This document shows positions 1-7,859 of a DNA stretch of 64,000 nucleotides, one piece after another. This DNA is from UBA6627 sp965248675. GTDB lineage: Bacteria; Chloroflexota; Dehalococcoidia; UBA2979. Every line of letters starts with the position of its first letter. The stretch's first letter is position 1. The position numbers and the translations under genes are program-made. Where the stretch lies: positions 62,001-126,000 of the forward strand of contig CBDFJZ010000005.1 of NCBI GenBank assembly GCA_965248675.1, in the 5' to 3' direction. The notes under the pieces were generated by a model. It saw nothing but the letters and a program-made list of their open reading frames with translations, did not search any database and was not told the origin of the DNA.

Positions 1-1
1 C

Positions 2-433
2 ATCGGCCGCTGGGGCATCGAGTCGACCGACGGCGACCGCACGGCAGCCACGGTCTCGCTAGAACGGCCGGGCGCGGGTCGCTGGCGCCTGCGACAGCAG
101 CAAGGGCCGAGCGCGTACGCCAGCGACGATCCCGACACCTCGCGACGATGGTGGTCGGACAGCGGTGTCAATCAGAACCTCACGTTCCCTGTCCAGCCGG
201 ATCCGGTGAGCGGGATGCACTGCTGGCACCAGAAGGTCACCGTGGAGCCTGCCCGTCCCGGCGACGAATACGGCGACGTCGAGGTCGACACCAACAAGGC
301 GTTCGAGTGCTACCGCGAATGGCTGGGCCAGACTCGACCGGCGCCGGGCCCCGACGGTCTGCGCCGGCCGCTCTGGCTGAGCCGGCCGCTCAAGCCTCAG
401 GCGACGGCCTACCAGGCGAACGGCGAGTCGTAG
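2..433 (+). CDS. C-terminal end of a probable molybdopterin-dependent oxidoreductase (partial)
   Basis: The reading frame is open from the window edge to TAG at 431-433, giving about 143 residues with no start in view, so this is the 3' end of a larger gene. The tail contains a Met-His-Cys-Trp-His-Gln stretch followed by a YGDV segment and a Tyr-Arg-Glu-Trp-Leu segment, then a Leu-rich, Pro-rich end. This resembles the C-terminal region of large DMSO-reductase-family molybdopterin oxidoreductases as I remember them; that family match is not proven from the sequence. A mobB homologue about 10 kb downstream is weak supporting context, because it works in molybdenum cofactor maturation. Substrate cannot be inferred. 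Codon use matches the neighbours. Confidence 0.4.
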   Translation: MGRWGIESTDGDRTAATVSLERPGAGRWRLRQQQGPSAYASDDPDTSRRWWSDSGVNQNLTFPVQPDPVSGMHCWHQKVTVEPARPGDEYGDVEVDTNKAFECYREWLGQTRPAPGPDGLRRPLWLSRPLKPQATAYQANGES

Positions 434-612
434 CGAGTCGGAGCGCGGCTGCTGGTAGCCGGACCGGTCTGGCGGTGCGCCTCGCGCCCCTCGGGGACTC
501 ACTCCGCGCGCGCAATCGCAGCAGGCTAGCCCCGCTACCAAGGACGACAGAAGAGGGAAGGCCCTTGCCGACGCCCCCCGGAGGCGGAGGCCGCTAGCTA
601 GCGGCGCCCAGG

Positions 613-646
613 GCCGCTGAGCGCGCTTCAGCGGGCGCTCAGCGGC
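613..646. terminator. Strong inverted repeat between convergent genes
   Basis: A perfect 12-bp stem (613-624 with 635-646, arm gccgctgagcgc) encloses a 10-nt loop. It lies between the convergent ends of the molybdopterin oxidoreductase fragment (ends 433) and the crotonase gene (ends 695). There is no clear T-run on either side, so it is a probable bidirectional terminator or mRNA-end stabiliser. Confidence 0.6.
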
Positions 647-694
647 TGGTGCGGGCTTGGTGTCCGTCTGGCGGACGCCAGATCGGCCGCCGGG

Positions 695-1507
695 TCACTC
701 CGCGGTGAACTCCGGAATGCGCTTCTCGAGGAACGAACGCACGCCCTCGCCGAACTCTCCTGCCGGCTGGGAGTGAGCCCGCGCTAGCCCCGACAGGTAC
801 TGGGTGTCGTCGTAGCCGAGGTCCAGCGCCTTGTCCATCAGCACCTTCGCCCACTGCGTGGCAACCGGCGGCCCGGACGCGACCTCGTCGGCCAGCGCCC
901 ACGCCTCGTCCATCAGCTCGTCAGGCTCGGAGAGCTGCGAGACGAGCCCTATGCGGTAGGCCTCCTCCGCGTCGATATCGCGATTCGTGAAGAGCAGGTG
1001 CCGCGCGTTGCTGATGCCGACCAGCCGCTGCAGCCACCACAGCTCCGCGCTGGGAATCAGCGCCCGCCGCAGGTACACGTGGGAGAAGCTCGCGTTCTTC
1101 GATGCGATGCGAATGTCGGACGCCATCGCCATGCCGTAACCGGCACCCGCGGCGATGCCATTGATCGCGCTGATCACCGGCTTCTTCACCGTGTCGTGCA
1201 TGTAGCGCGGCATCGGTGACGAGGGCATCGGCTGCCTGAGGTAGACCTGGTCACCAGATTGCTGCGCGGTCGTCTCCAGATGGCTGTCCGGGCGGAAGGC
1301 GCGGACGTCGGCGCCGCTGCAGAAGCCACGACCGGCACCGGTGAGCAGCACGACACGCACGGAGCTGTCGCGCTGCACCTCAGGGAAGATCTCGTTGAGC
1401 TCCTGGTTCATGATCCGGTCCATCGCGTTGAGCTTCTCCGGGAAGTTGAACGTGATGCCGGCCACGTGGCCGCGCTTCTCGTAGATGATGTGCTCGTAGT
1501 CAGCCAT
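695..1507 (-). CDS. Enoyl-CoA hydratase/isomerase (crotonase) family protein lacking hydratase glutamates
   Basis: 270 aa. The start MADYEH is chosen because GAGGAGAA lies just upstream; the frame continues further upstream without a ribosome site. Crotonase-fold signatures are clear: the oxyanion-hole segment GAGRGFCSGAD near residues 60-70 and the AINGIAAGAGYGMAMASD helix near 115-130. The two catalytic glutamates of true hydratases sit in GG-x-x-E and in a following P-E motif. Here the first position is occupied in GAGYG by a non-Glu residue, and the second region reads HVYLRRAL. The protein therefore probably carries out another crotonase reaction (isomerase, hydrolase or ring-opening type) on an acyl-CoA. 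It lies 113 nt downstream of the ABC permease gene on the same strand and could be the last gene of that operon. Confidence 0.85.
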   Translation of the reverse strand: MADYEHIIYEKRGHVAGITFNFPEKLNAMDRIMNQELNEIFPEVQRDSSVRVVLLTGAGRGFCSGADVRAFRPDSHLETTAQQSGDQVYLRQPMPSSPMPRYMHDTVKKPVISAINGIAAGAGYGMAMASDIRIASKNASFSHVYLRRALIPSAELWWLQRLVGISNARHLLFTNRDIDAEEAYRIGLVSQLSEPDELMDEAWALADEVASGPPVATQWAKVLMDKALDLGYDDTQYLSGLARAHSQPAGEFGEGVRSFLEKRIPEFTAE

Positions 1508-1619
1508 GCGGATTCTCCTCGCTTGCAAGCAATTTCGATACCGGTCGTTCGAGGCGGCTCGCGGTGATCCGTACACCTACAGGTGCGGCGACCCCGCCGT
1601 CGACAAGCTGCCAGCCCGC

Positions 1620-2534
1620 TTAGTTGCCTCGCAAGCGCGGGTCGAGCACGTCTCGGAGCGCGTCGCCGAGCACGTTGAAGGCGAAGACGATCAGGGTGAT
1701 CGCGACGCCCGGCCAGAACGCCATGATCCAGTGCCGGCGCATGAACTCGAGACCGTCGCCGCTGAGCATTGCGCCGAGGTCTGGCTGCGGCGGCGGCACA
1801 CCGTATCCGAGGAACCCGAGCGAGGCGACGATCAGGATCACCGATCCGAGTGTCACCGTTGCCGAGAAGATCACGATGTGCGCGATGTTCGGCAACACGT
1901 GCCTGAGCATGATCCGCGCATCAGACGCACCGAGCGACTCCGCCGCGAGTACATACGGTTCTTCCCGCACCTGGACCACCACACTGCGCACCAGTCGAGA
2001 CGCGCCCGGCGCATTCCCCAGGCCGATCACCAGGATCAGCGTGGTGGCACCCTGACCAAGCACCCCGATCAACGTGATCAGAATGACCAGCAGCGGCAGC
2101 GCGATCCAGACGTCGATCAGCCGCTGGAAGATCTTGTCGAACCAGCCGCCCCAGTAGCCCGAGATCACCGCGACCAGCGTCGCCAGCGACTTCGCGAGCA
2201 GCACCGCGGCAAAGCTCATGCCGAACGAGACGCGGGTCCCGTAGATCACGCGGCTCAGCAGGTCGCGGCCAAGGTTGTCGGTGCCAAGGACGTGTGCACG
2301 GCTTGGCCCCTCGAGCCGGGCCGTGAAGTCCGCCTCCGCAAACCCGTAGGGCGCGACGATCCCGGCGAAGATCGCGCTGAACCCGAACGCCGCGAGGATT
2401 GACAAACCGAGGAAGCCAAGCGGCTTGCGCCGAGCGAACCCCCAGAGCCAGCGCCCCGGTCCGGTCCATGCCGCCGGCTCCGGTCGCAGCAGCCGGCTGT
2501 CTGCCAGGGTCGCTGGTGCCTCGCTGATCGCCAT
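1620..2534 (-). CDS. Dipeptide/oligopeptide ABC transporter permease, DppC/OppC type
   Basis: 304 aa integral membrane protein. The N-terminal cytoplasmic segment leads into a first membrane helix (about residues 38-58). A periplasmic-type segment carries the family motif LGTDNLGRDLLSRVIYGTR, and further hydrophobic segments follow. The EAA loop that contacts the ATPase is visible as AAESLGASDARIMLRHVLPN near residue 200. It forms the channel with the DppB-type permease directly upstream (16-nt gap) and receives substrate from the lipoprotein further upstream. No ATPase genes lie in this operon within the window. Substrate could be peptides or another compound class handled by this large transporter family. 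Confidence 0.93.
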   Translation of the reverse strand: MAISEAPATLADSRLLRPEPAAWTGPGRWLWGFARRKPLGFLGLSILAAFGFSAIFAGIVAPYGFAEADFTARLEGPSRAHVLGTDNLGRDLLSRVIYGTRVSFGMSFAAVLLAKSLATLVAVISGYWGGWFDKIFQRLIDVWIALPLLVILITLIGVLGQGATTLILVIGLGNAPGASRLVRSVVVQVREEPYVLAAESLGASDARIMLRHVLPNIAHIVIFSATVTLGSVILIVASLGFLGYGVPPPQPDLGAMLSGDGLEFMRRHWIMAFWPGVAITLIVFAFNVLGDALRDVLDPRLRGN

Positions 2535-2550
2535 CGCGTCTCCAGCTCCG

Positions 2551-3510
2551 CTACCGCTCGACGATTCGTACCCGCGGGTCGATCAGGCCGTAGCTGACGT
2601 CCACGACGATGTTGGCGAAGACCAGCAGCGCGCCGAAGAAGAGGTTCGTCGCCATGATCACGTAGAGGTCCAACCGGGCGAGCGACTCGAGCAAATAGCG
2701 ACCGACGCCGGGCACCAGGAAGATCTGCTCGAAAATCACTGTTCCACCGACGACGCCGGGCAGGGCGAGGCCGATCACCGTCACGAACGGCAACAGGGCG
2801 TTGCGGAGGACGTGACGAGTGTAGACCGTCCGCGCGCCCAGGCCCTTCGAGCGCGCGGTCGTCACGTAGTCCTGCCTCATCACCTCCAGCACCTGAGTGC
2901 GGATCAGTCGAATCTGGATCCCGATCGGGCTGAGCCCGAGGATCAGCATCGGGGTGATCACGTGCTTGAAATTGCCCCAGGGGTCGACCCAGGGGTCGAC
3001 GTACGAGATCGGCGGCGCCCAGCCAAACCATCTTCCGCCGAACACCAGGACGAGGGTGGCGATCCAGAAGCCCGGCAGCGCGTAAAACAGGATCGCCCCA
3101 CCGCGCGCGACGTAGTCAGGGATCGAATCCTGCTTCGCGGCGGAGATCAGCCCAATCGGTATCGAGAACGCAATCGAGATCAGCAACGCGCCCATCCCGA
3201 GTTCGAGGCTGGTTGGGATGCGATTCAGCATTTCGCTGGTGACCGAGCGACCGGTGAAGAACGACGTGCCCGAGTCGCCGGTCACGATGTTCCCCAGCCA
3301 GCGGATGTACTGCAGCGGGAGCGGCCCCGTGAGCCCGAACTCCTCACGCAGCTTCTGTTCGAGCGCGGGGTCGACCGTCTCGGCATCGAAGGTGGCGACG
3401 TCCACCACGTCGACCGGGATCAGCACCCGGAACACGAAGAAGATGAACAACGTCAGGCCGAGCAGAGTCGGCACTCCCAGGACGAGTCGCTGGATGATGT
3501 ACTTGCCCAT
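2551..3510 (-). CDS. Dipeptide/oligopeptide ABC transporter permease, DppB/OppB type
   Basis: 319 aa. Starts MGKYIIQRLVLGVPTLLGL, the standard DppB N-terminus with an immediate membrane helix. The extracytoplasmic loop has the GDSGTSFFTGRSV segment characteristic of the family, and the EAA loop TTARSKGLGARTVYTRHVLR lies near residue 210-230. About six membrane segments can be recognised. It is the second gene after the substrate-binding lipoprotein (112-nt gap) and precedes the DppC-type partner. Length is normal for the family. Confidence 0.93.
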   Translation of the reverse strand: MGKYIIQRLVLGVPTLLGLTLFIFFVFRVLIPVDVVDVATFDAETVDPALEQKLREEFGLTGPLPLQYIRWLGNIVTGDSGTSFFTGRSVTSEMLNRIPTSLELGMGALLISIAFSIPIGLISAAKQDSIPDYVARGGAILFYALPGFWIATLVLVFGGRWFGWAPPISYVDPWVDPWGNFKHVITPMLILGLSPIGIQIRLIRTQVLEVMRQDYVTTARSKGLGARTVYTRHVLRNALLPFVTVIGLALPGVVGGTVIFEQIFLVPGVGRYLLESLARLDLYVIMATNLFFGALLVFANIVVDVSYGLIDPRVRIVER

Positions 3511-3622
3511 ACGTCGCCAGGCACCACCTCGCGGGTACGGGGGCGCCGGACCGAGGTCCGGCGCCCCGTACCCGTCTTACGATCTGCGGATCACTACCTC
3601 CGCCACCCGTGGTCGCACGCCG

Positions 3623-5506
3623 CTAGAGCAGCGATTCGTCCAGTGACCAACCTGGCTGGAGCTCGTTGAGGTAGTTAGGCGCACCCAGCGCACCGCCGCC
3701 CCAGGCCTTGGTCTCACCGGGACCGTTTAGCCCCGCCCACTTGATCCCGGTCCCCTCGATGCGAGGAATGAACGGTTGCACGACCATCTCCTCCATCATG
3801 AAGCGCTGGATGTCGTGGTACTGGTTGAGCTGACCCTCGAAATCGAGGATGCCGCGAGCCTTCGTGACCATCGCGTCGAGCTCCGGCCAGTTCGAGCCGA
3901 CCTGGTTGTTCGGTCCGCCCGAGGTGTAGAACGTGGTCAACCACTCGCCCGCCGTCGAGCGTCCGCCGCTCGGGTTCATCAGCACGGCGCTCTTGTTGGT
4001 CGGGCCCTCGAAGAGGGTGTACGAGCGGAAGTAGCCGCCGCTGCTTCGCAGCCCGTCGGCGTCCTTCTCCGTCTTCGCGATCCACTCGGTGGTGTAGTCG
4101 AGCGGCACGAGGTTGATCTTGATCCCGGCGTCCAGCGCCATCGCCTGGAGCGTCTCCATGATCGACGGCCAGTCGGCGCCGTAGCGGATGCCCGGCCAGA
4201 TCATGTCGAACTCGAACGGGTTGTCGGCGTTGAATCCAGCAGCATCCAGCAGCTTGACCGCCTCCGGCACGTTGAGCTCCATGTTTGCCCCACCCGGACC
4301 GGCATCCGCCCCCCGCGGATCGAGGTAGAACGGCCCGTAGCCCGGCGACATCGGTGAGCCGAGCTTCGGCGTCAAGGTGACGCCGACCTCGGCGTAGTCC
4401 TCGACGCCGAGGAAGATCGCCGAGAGGATGTCGCGATCCTCGGTCATCGAGAGCGCCCGGCGGACGCGGACGTCCGTGAAGCCAGACTCAGGGATCATGT
4501 TGTAGCCGATTGAGGGGCCGGCGGTGCTCGCGGGACCCGTGAACAGCTCTGTCCCGTCGACCTCCTTGATGATCTGCGGGAAGGCGGCCGAGGCCGGGCC
4601 ATTCAGATAGATGTTCCCGGCGCGGAACTGCGCCTCGCGCTGCGCGCGATCTTCGATGATCGGGATGTCGATTGCGTCGAACAGCGGCTTCTCGGGACCG
4701 CCCCACCAGTCGGGGTTCCTCACCATCTTGAACTCGACGGCCGGTGTGTACGAATCGAGCAGGAACGGACCGTTGCCCCGAACCTCGGCCTGCGGGTCGT
4801 AGCCTCCCTGCGCCGCTTCCTTCGGCAGGATCCAGAAGCCGGACAGGTACCACGCCATGATCGGCAGCGTGAGCGCATCCGGGCGCGCCAGCTTCATCAG
4901 GATCGTGCTCGCGTCGGTCGCCTCCATCGAGACAACCGGAGCGGTCGGCTCAACCTCGTTCGCGAGCAGCGAGCGATACGCGCCGCCGTCGCGAAGGCGA
5001 TCCCAGCTCGCAATGATGTCTTCGCTGTCCAGCTCGCGGCCGCTGGTCGGGGGTTTCCGGTCCCAGGGCAAGCCCTTGCGGAGATTGAAGATCACCGTCG
5101 TTTCGTCCGGAGCCTCGAAGGACTCGGCGAGGTCGCCTTCGACCTCGCCAGACGCCTCTGCGCCGTCCGCGCCCACCGCGTACCGGACGAGCCGGCTGTG
5201 CGTGTAGGCGTTCATCACGAAGGTCTTGTAGGTCGGTGAGGTGTGAGTATCGAAGGAATCGACATCGTACGTGCTGTGCGACTTGAACGTCCCGCCGCTC
5301 ATCACCTCGGGCACCGTCGTTGCCGCCGTGGTTGGCGCTGCGGTCGCCTGGCCACCGCCACCGCCGGGGGCCTCGGTCGGGTCCTCGTCGCTGTCGCTGC
5401 AGCCAATGAGGACTGCTCCCGCGAGGCCAGTGGCTCCGAGCGCCGCGCCGCGAAGCGCAGTTCGCCGGTTGACCCGACGCGACCAGTAGTTCTTGCTGTC
5501 GACCAT
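3623..5506 (-). CDS. Family 5 extracellular solute-binding lipoprotein (Tat-exported)
   Basis: 627 aa, SBP_bac_5 type, the binding component of a peptide/nickel-class ABC importer. The start MVDSKNYW is preferred over an upstream in-frame Met because GGAGGGAAC precedes it. The N-terminus carries a twin-arginine motif (NRRTALRG, residues about 14-21), an Ala/Gly/Leu-rich hydrophobic stretch and a lipobox ending in LIGC, so the mature protein is predicted to be a Tat-exported lipoprotein anchored at Cys. A Gly/Ala/Thr-rich linker follows before the binding domain, which shows the family features (ESFEAPDETTVIFNLRKGLPWD and the following EDIIASWDRL segment). It heads the operon with dppB- and dppC-type genes. 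Substrate cannot be told from sequence. Confidence 0.92.
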   Translation of the reverse strand: MVDSKNYWSRRVNRRTALRGAALGATGLAGAVLIGCSDSDEDPTEAPGGGGGQATAAPTTAATTVPEVMSGGTFKSHSTYDVDSFDTHTSPTYKTFVMNAYTHSRLVRYAVGADGAEASGEVEGDLAESFEAPDETTVIFNLRKGLPWDRKPPTSGRELDSEDIIASWDRLRDGGAYRSLLANEVEPTAPVVSMEATDASTILMKLARPDALTLPIMAWYLSGFWILPKEAAQGGYDPQAEVRGNGPFLLDSYTPAVEFKMVRNPDWWGGPEKPLFDAIDIPIIEDRAQREAQFRAGNIYLNGPASAAFPQIIKEVDGTELFTGPASTAGPSIGYNMIPESGFTDVRVRRALSMTEDRDILSAIFLGVEDYAEVGVTLTPKLGSPMSPGYGPFYLDPRGADAGPGGANMELNVPEAVKLLDAAGFNADNPFEFDMIWPGIRYGADWPSIMETLQAMALDAGIKINLVPLDYTTEWIAKTEKDADGLRSSGGYFRSYTLFEGPTNKSAVLMNPSGGRSTAGEWLTTFYTSGGPNNQVGSNWPELDAMVTKARGILDFEGQLNQYHDIQRFMMEEMVVQPFIPRIEGTGIKWAGLNGPGETKAWGGGALGAPNYLNELQPGWSLDESLL

Positions 5507-5594
5507 GCGATCGTTCCCTCCGAGTGGGCACCGTCGGCGTAACGTTTCGCGTACGCCGCGATCCCGCATAGTCCGGCCTACCTGATTAGGCCCG

Positions 5595-5624
5595 CTTATA
5601 TCACGTGTACGATTGCCCTTTCAA
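5595..5624 (-). promoter_or_regulatory. Putative sigma-70-type promoter of the ABC importer operon
   Basis: Read on the minus strand: a -35 hexamer TTGAAA (plus 5619-5624), an 18-nt spacer and a -10 hexamer TATAAG (plus 5595-5600), each five of six to consensus. The predicted transcript would start near 5588 and leave a leader of about 80 nt before the lipoprotein ATG at 5506. The rest of the 5507-5890 gap, which separates this operon from the divergent hydrolase gene, shows nothing else I can name. Confidence 0.5.
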
Positions 5625-5890
5625 CTTGGATTGCGAAACCCCGGCAATCGAATTCCTGATCACTGAGCACGCCGATTCTCCCTGGAACCGTACTCGTGTC
5701 GCCGCCACAGCCTGGTCACGCCCAGCGCGCTGGCGACACCACAATCCGAATCCGCTCCGACGCCCGCCTCTTTCGGCGCGCCGGTATCGATGCGCTCCAG
5801 CCGACCTGGCTGCCGCGACCGAGCAACCTCGTGCTCGGCCTGCTACGGTACCGCCGCCGCGGGACCGCACGTGGAAGAGGACGAGCGCCT

Positions 5891-6874
5891 ATGAGCACCG
5901 TGCAGACGATCGCGGGACCGGTCGACAGCTCGGACCTCGGGCCGACTCTCTCGCACGAGCACCTCTGCAGCGGCATGGGCGGCATGGAGCGCATCCCGAA
6001 CCTCTACGACGAGGACGAGGCCTTCGAGCGCAACATCGAGGCGATGGGACGGGCGCACGAGGTTGGCATCCGCTCGATCATCGACTGCACCCCGCTCGAC
6101 CTGGGACGGCAGGTCTCGCTCTTCGAGCGGCTCGCCGGTCCGGCGCCGATCCAGGTGGTCGTCTCAACCGGCGTCTACCGCTTTGTGCCGCTCACCTACT
6201 ACGCGTGGGACGCCGACCATCTCGCCGAGCGGTTTCTCCACGACATTGAGGTGGGCATCGAGGGCACGGGGGTTCGTGCGGGCATCATCAAGCTCGCCTG
6301 GGACCTCGAGGCGCAGCTCGACAGCGGGGGTCCACGCAGTCCGCGGCAGCAGCTCGAGAAGTGCGCGCGTGCCGCGGCGCGGGCGGCGAAGGCCGCCGGG
6401 GTGCCGATCACCTGTCACACGCGCGCGGCCGACCATCACGGCACGCCCATGCTCGACATCTTCGAGGAGGAAGGCCTCGATCCGCGTGCCGTCACGATCG
6501 GGCACACCAACGACAGCGACGACCGCGAGTATGTCGTCGGGCTCGCGGCCCGCGGGGCGACGGTCGGCCTTGACCGCTTCTTCAGTGGCGACGACGAGTA
6601 CATCGCACGGCGCGCTCGGGTCGCGCTCTGGCTGGCGGAGGCCGGCTACGCGGAGCAGACCTGCCTGGGCCACGACAACGCCGCGTACAGCCTCAACGGC
6701 GGGCGGCCGGACGGCGGGCCCCGCCCCTTCGATCCTGATTGCTGGGTGCGCGTCTCGAACGACGAGCTGCCGTGGCTGCTCGCCAACGGCGTCTCGGAGG
6801 ATGACTCGGACGCGATGATGACGCGTTCGATCCGCGCCACGTTCGAGGCGGCAGCCGCGATGGCCTCGGGCTAA
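5891..6874 (+). CDS. Phosphotriesterase-family metal-dependent hydrolase
   Basis: 327 aa amidohydrolase-superfamily TIM barrel. Start MSTVQT follows GAAGAGGA. The binuclear metal ligands expected in the family are visible in order: His-x-His in SHEHL near residue 21-25, the bridging lysine in GIIKLAWD (about residue 135, carbamylated in the family), His in ITCHTRA, His in VTIGHTND and the catalytic Asp in CLGHDNAAY near residue 260. Members hydrolyse organophosphate triesters, lactones or related esters. The physiological substrate is unknown, and lactonase activity is at least as likely as phosphotriesterase activity. The gene is divergent from the ABC importer and convergent with the 2-oxoacid oxidoreductase gene. 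Confidence 0.88.
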   Translation: MSTVQTIAGPVDSSDLGPTLSHEHLCSGMGGMERIPNLYDEDEAFERNIEAMGRAHEVGIRSIIDCTPLDLGRQVSLFERLAGPAPIQVVVSTGVYRFVPLTYYAWDADHLAERFLHDIEVGIEGTGVRAGIIKLAWDLEAQLDSGGPRSPRQQLEKCARAAARAAKAAGVPITCHTRAADHHGTPMLDIFEEEGLDPRAVTIGHTNDSDDREYVVGLAARGATVGLDRFFSGDDEYIARRARVALWLAEAGYAEQTCLGHDNAAYSLNGGRPDGGPRPFDPDCWVRVSNDELPWLLANGVSEDDSDAMMTRSIRATFEAAAAMASG

Positions 6875-6875
6875 A

Positions 6876-6924
6876 CCGCCGGCGCGGTCAGCGTGGTCCA
6901 GGCCTCGAGCCGGTGCGCCGGCGG
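6876..6924. terminator. Inverted repeat between convergent genes
   Basis: A perfect 10-bp inverted repeat (ccgccggcgc at 6876-6885, gcgccggcgg at 6915-6924) lies between the hydrolase stop at 6874 and the convergent gamma-subunit stop at 7017. The loop is about 29 nt and there is no T-run, so a terminator role is tentative. Confidence 0.35.
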
Positions 6925-7016
6925 CGACTCCGACACGGCACTGGCGGGCGACCAACGGCATGGCGATCAAACGCGCGCATGAGGCGCTAAACGGCTCGAT
7001 CGGGACCTAAGACCGC

Positions 7017-7577
7017 TCAGGCAGTGACCGGCGTCGCGACGCGGTGCGCCTCCAGGTCCAGCTCGAACCCGCGATTCAGCGCCTCCTGATTGGTTGGCGC
7101 GCTGCCGAATGGTGATCGAGCCACCACGGCGGCCTCCAGATCGTCGAACTCGACGACCCCCGAGACCTTCGCCAGCACCGCCAGCGCGACCATGTTCGCG
7201 ACGCGGCGTATGCCGACCGCGTCGGCGGTCTCCGTCAGCGGCACGTGGTAGACGGTCGCCGTCGTCTCCGGGATCTGCGGTGCGTAGACCGTGTCCGCGA
7301 TCACCACGCCTCCGGGCTTGACCACCTCCAGGTGTGCGCGGAGCGCGCCTTGATGCTGGGCGACCAGATAGTCGGGGGCGAGCACCCAGGGAAAGGTGAT
7401 CGGCTCGTCGCCGAGGACGATATCGCCCGCGGCCGCACCGTCTCGGATCGCCGCCTCGTAGAACTGGGTCTGGACCGCCTCCTGCCCACCCAGGCCGCCG
7501 GCGGCCTCGGCAAGGATGGTGCTCGCGAGGACCGACCCCTGGCCGCCAATACCGGCGAATCGGATCTCGGTACGCAT
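7017..7577 (-). CDS. 2-oxoacid:acceptor oxidoreductase, gamma subunit
   Basis: 186 aa, the complete small catalytic-domain subunit of a 2-oxoacid (pyruvate, 2-oxoglutarate or branched-chain oxoacid) ferredoxin oxidoreductase. The start MRTEIRFAGIGGQGSVLAS is the canonical gamma N-terminus with the G-x-GGQG loop. The rest follows the family: YEAAIRDG, VLAPDYLVAQHQ, VKPGGVVIADTVYAP and NMVALAVLAKVSG segments. The preceding in-frame codons up to 7664 belong to another frame of the upstream remnant. The upstream neighbour, whose stop lies 2 nt before this ATG, is only the 3' tail of what should be the beta subunit, so the enzyme complex cannot be complete here. Whether this subunit is expressed and pairs with alpha and beta chains encoded elsewhere is unknown. 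Confidence 0.85.
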   Translation of the reverse strand: MRTEIRFAGIGGQGSVLASTILAEAAGGLGGQEAVQTQFYEAAIRDGAAAGDIVLGDEPITFPWVLAPDYLVAQHQGALRAHLEVVKPGGVVIADTVYAPQIPETTATVYHVPLTETADAVGIRRVANMVALAVLAKVSGVVEFDDLEAAVVARSPFGSAPTNQEALNRGFELDLEAHRVATPVTA

Positions 7578-7579
7578 GA

Positions 7580-7815
7580 CTACTGCAGCGCCGGCGGCTT
7601 GCCGCCGCCGCCCTTGGCCGCCTCGACCTCGCCCGATTGCACGCGATCGACCAGCTTCCGCCACTCCTCACCCAGCTCGGGGCGCTCCGCGCCGGTCCAT
7701 GTGCCAATGATGAACTTGCCCAGGATGTCTTCAGGCTCGAGCGTCGCCGCCTTCGCCGCGGTGATCGAGTTGTCCTTGTACCGGCCTCTTCCTCCGCTGC
7801 GAATCGAAAGTCCAT
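7580..7815 (-). pseudogene. Out-of-frame junction of an acyl-CoA dehydrogenase start and a 2-oxoacid oxidoreductase beta-subunit tail
   Basis: Two unrelated gene pieces meet here. From ATG at 7815 the frame reads MDFRFAAEEEAG, a typical acyl-CoA dehydrogenase N-terminus, and then continues as low-complexity Arg/Ser-rich nonsense. In a different frame, about 66 codons from 7780 down to the stop at 7580 read YKDNSITAAKAATLEPEDIL and on, a sensible hydrophilic C-terminus with no usable start. That tail ends 2 nt before the gamma-subunit ATG, the position expected for the beta subunit. The simplest reading is a deletion of most of an acyl-CoA dehydrogenase gene, any genes between, and most of the beta (and alpha) subunit genes, leaving the fusion near 7780-7790. 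The beta assignment rests on position more than motifs. Confidence 0.55.
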
Positions 7816-7859
7816 GATCTACTCCAAGCCGCCGGCGCTTTCCGCCGCGCCGTGGTGCC

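Noticed and set aside
6967..7815. A 282-codon minus-strand open frame starting MDFRFAAEEEAG as one intact gene
   Set aside because: Only the first dozen residues look like protein; the rest is an off-frame reading of the beta-subunit tail and the gamma-subunit gene.
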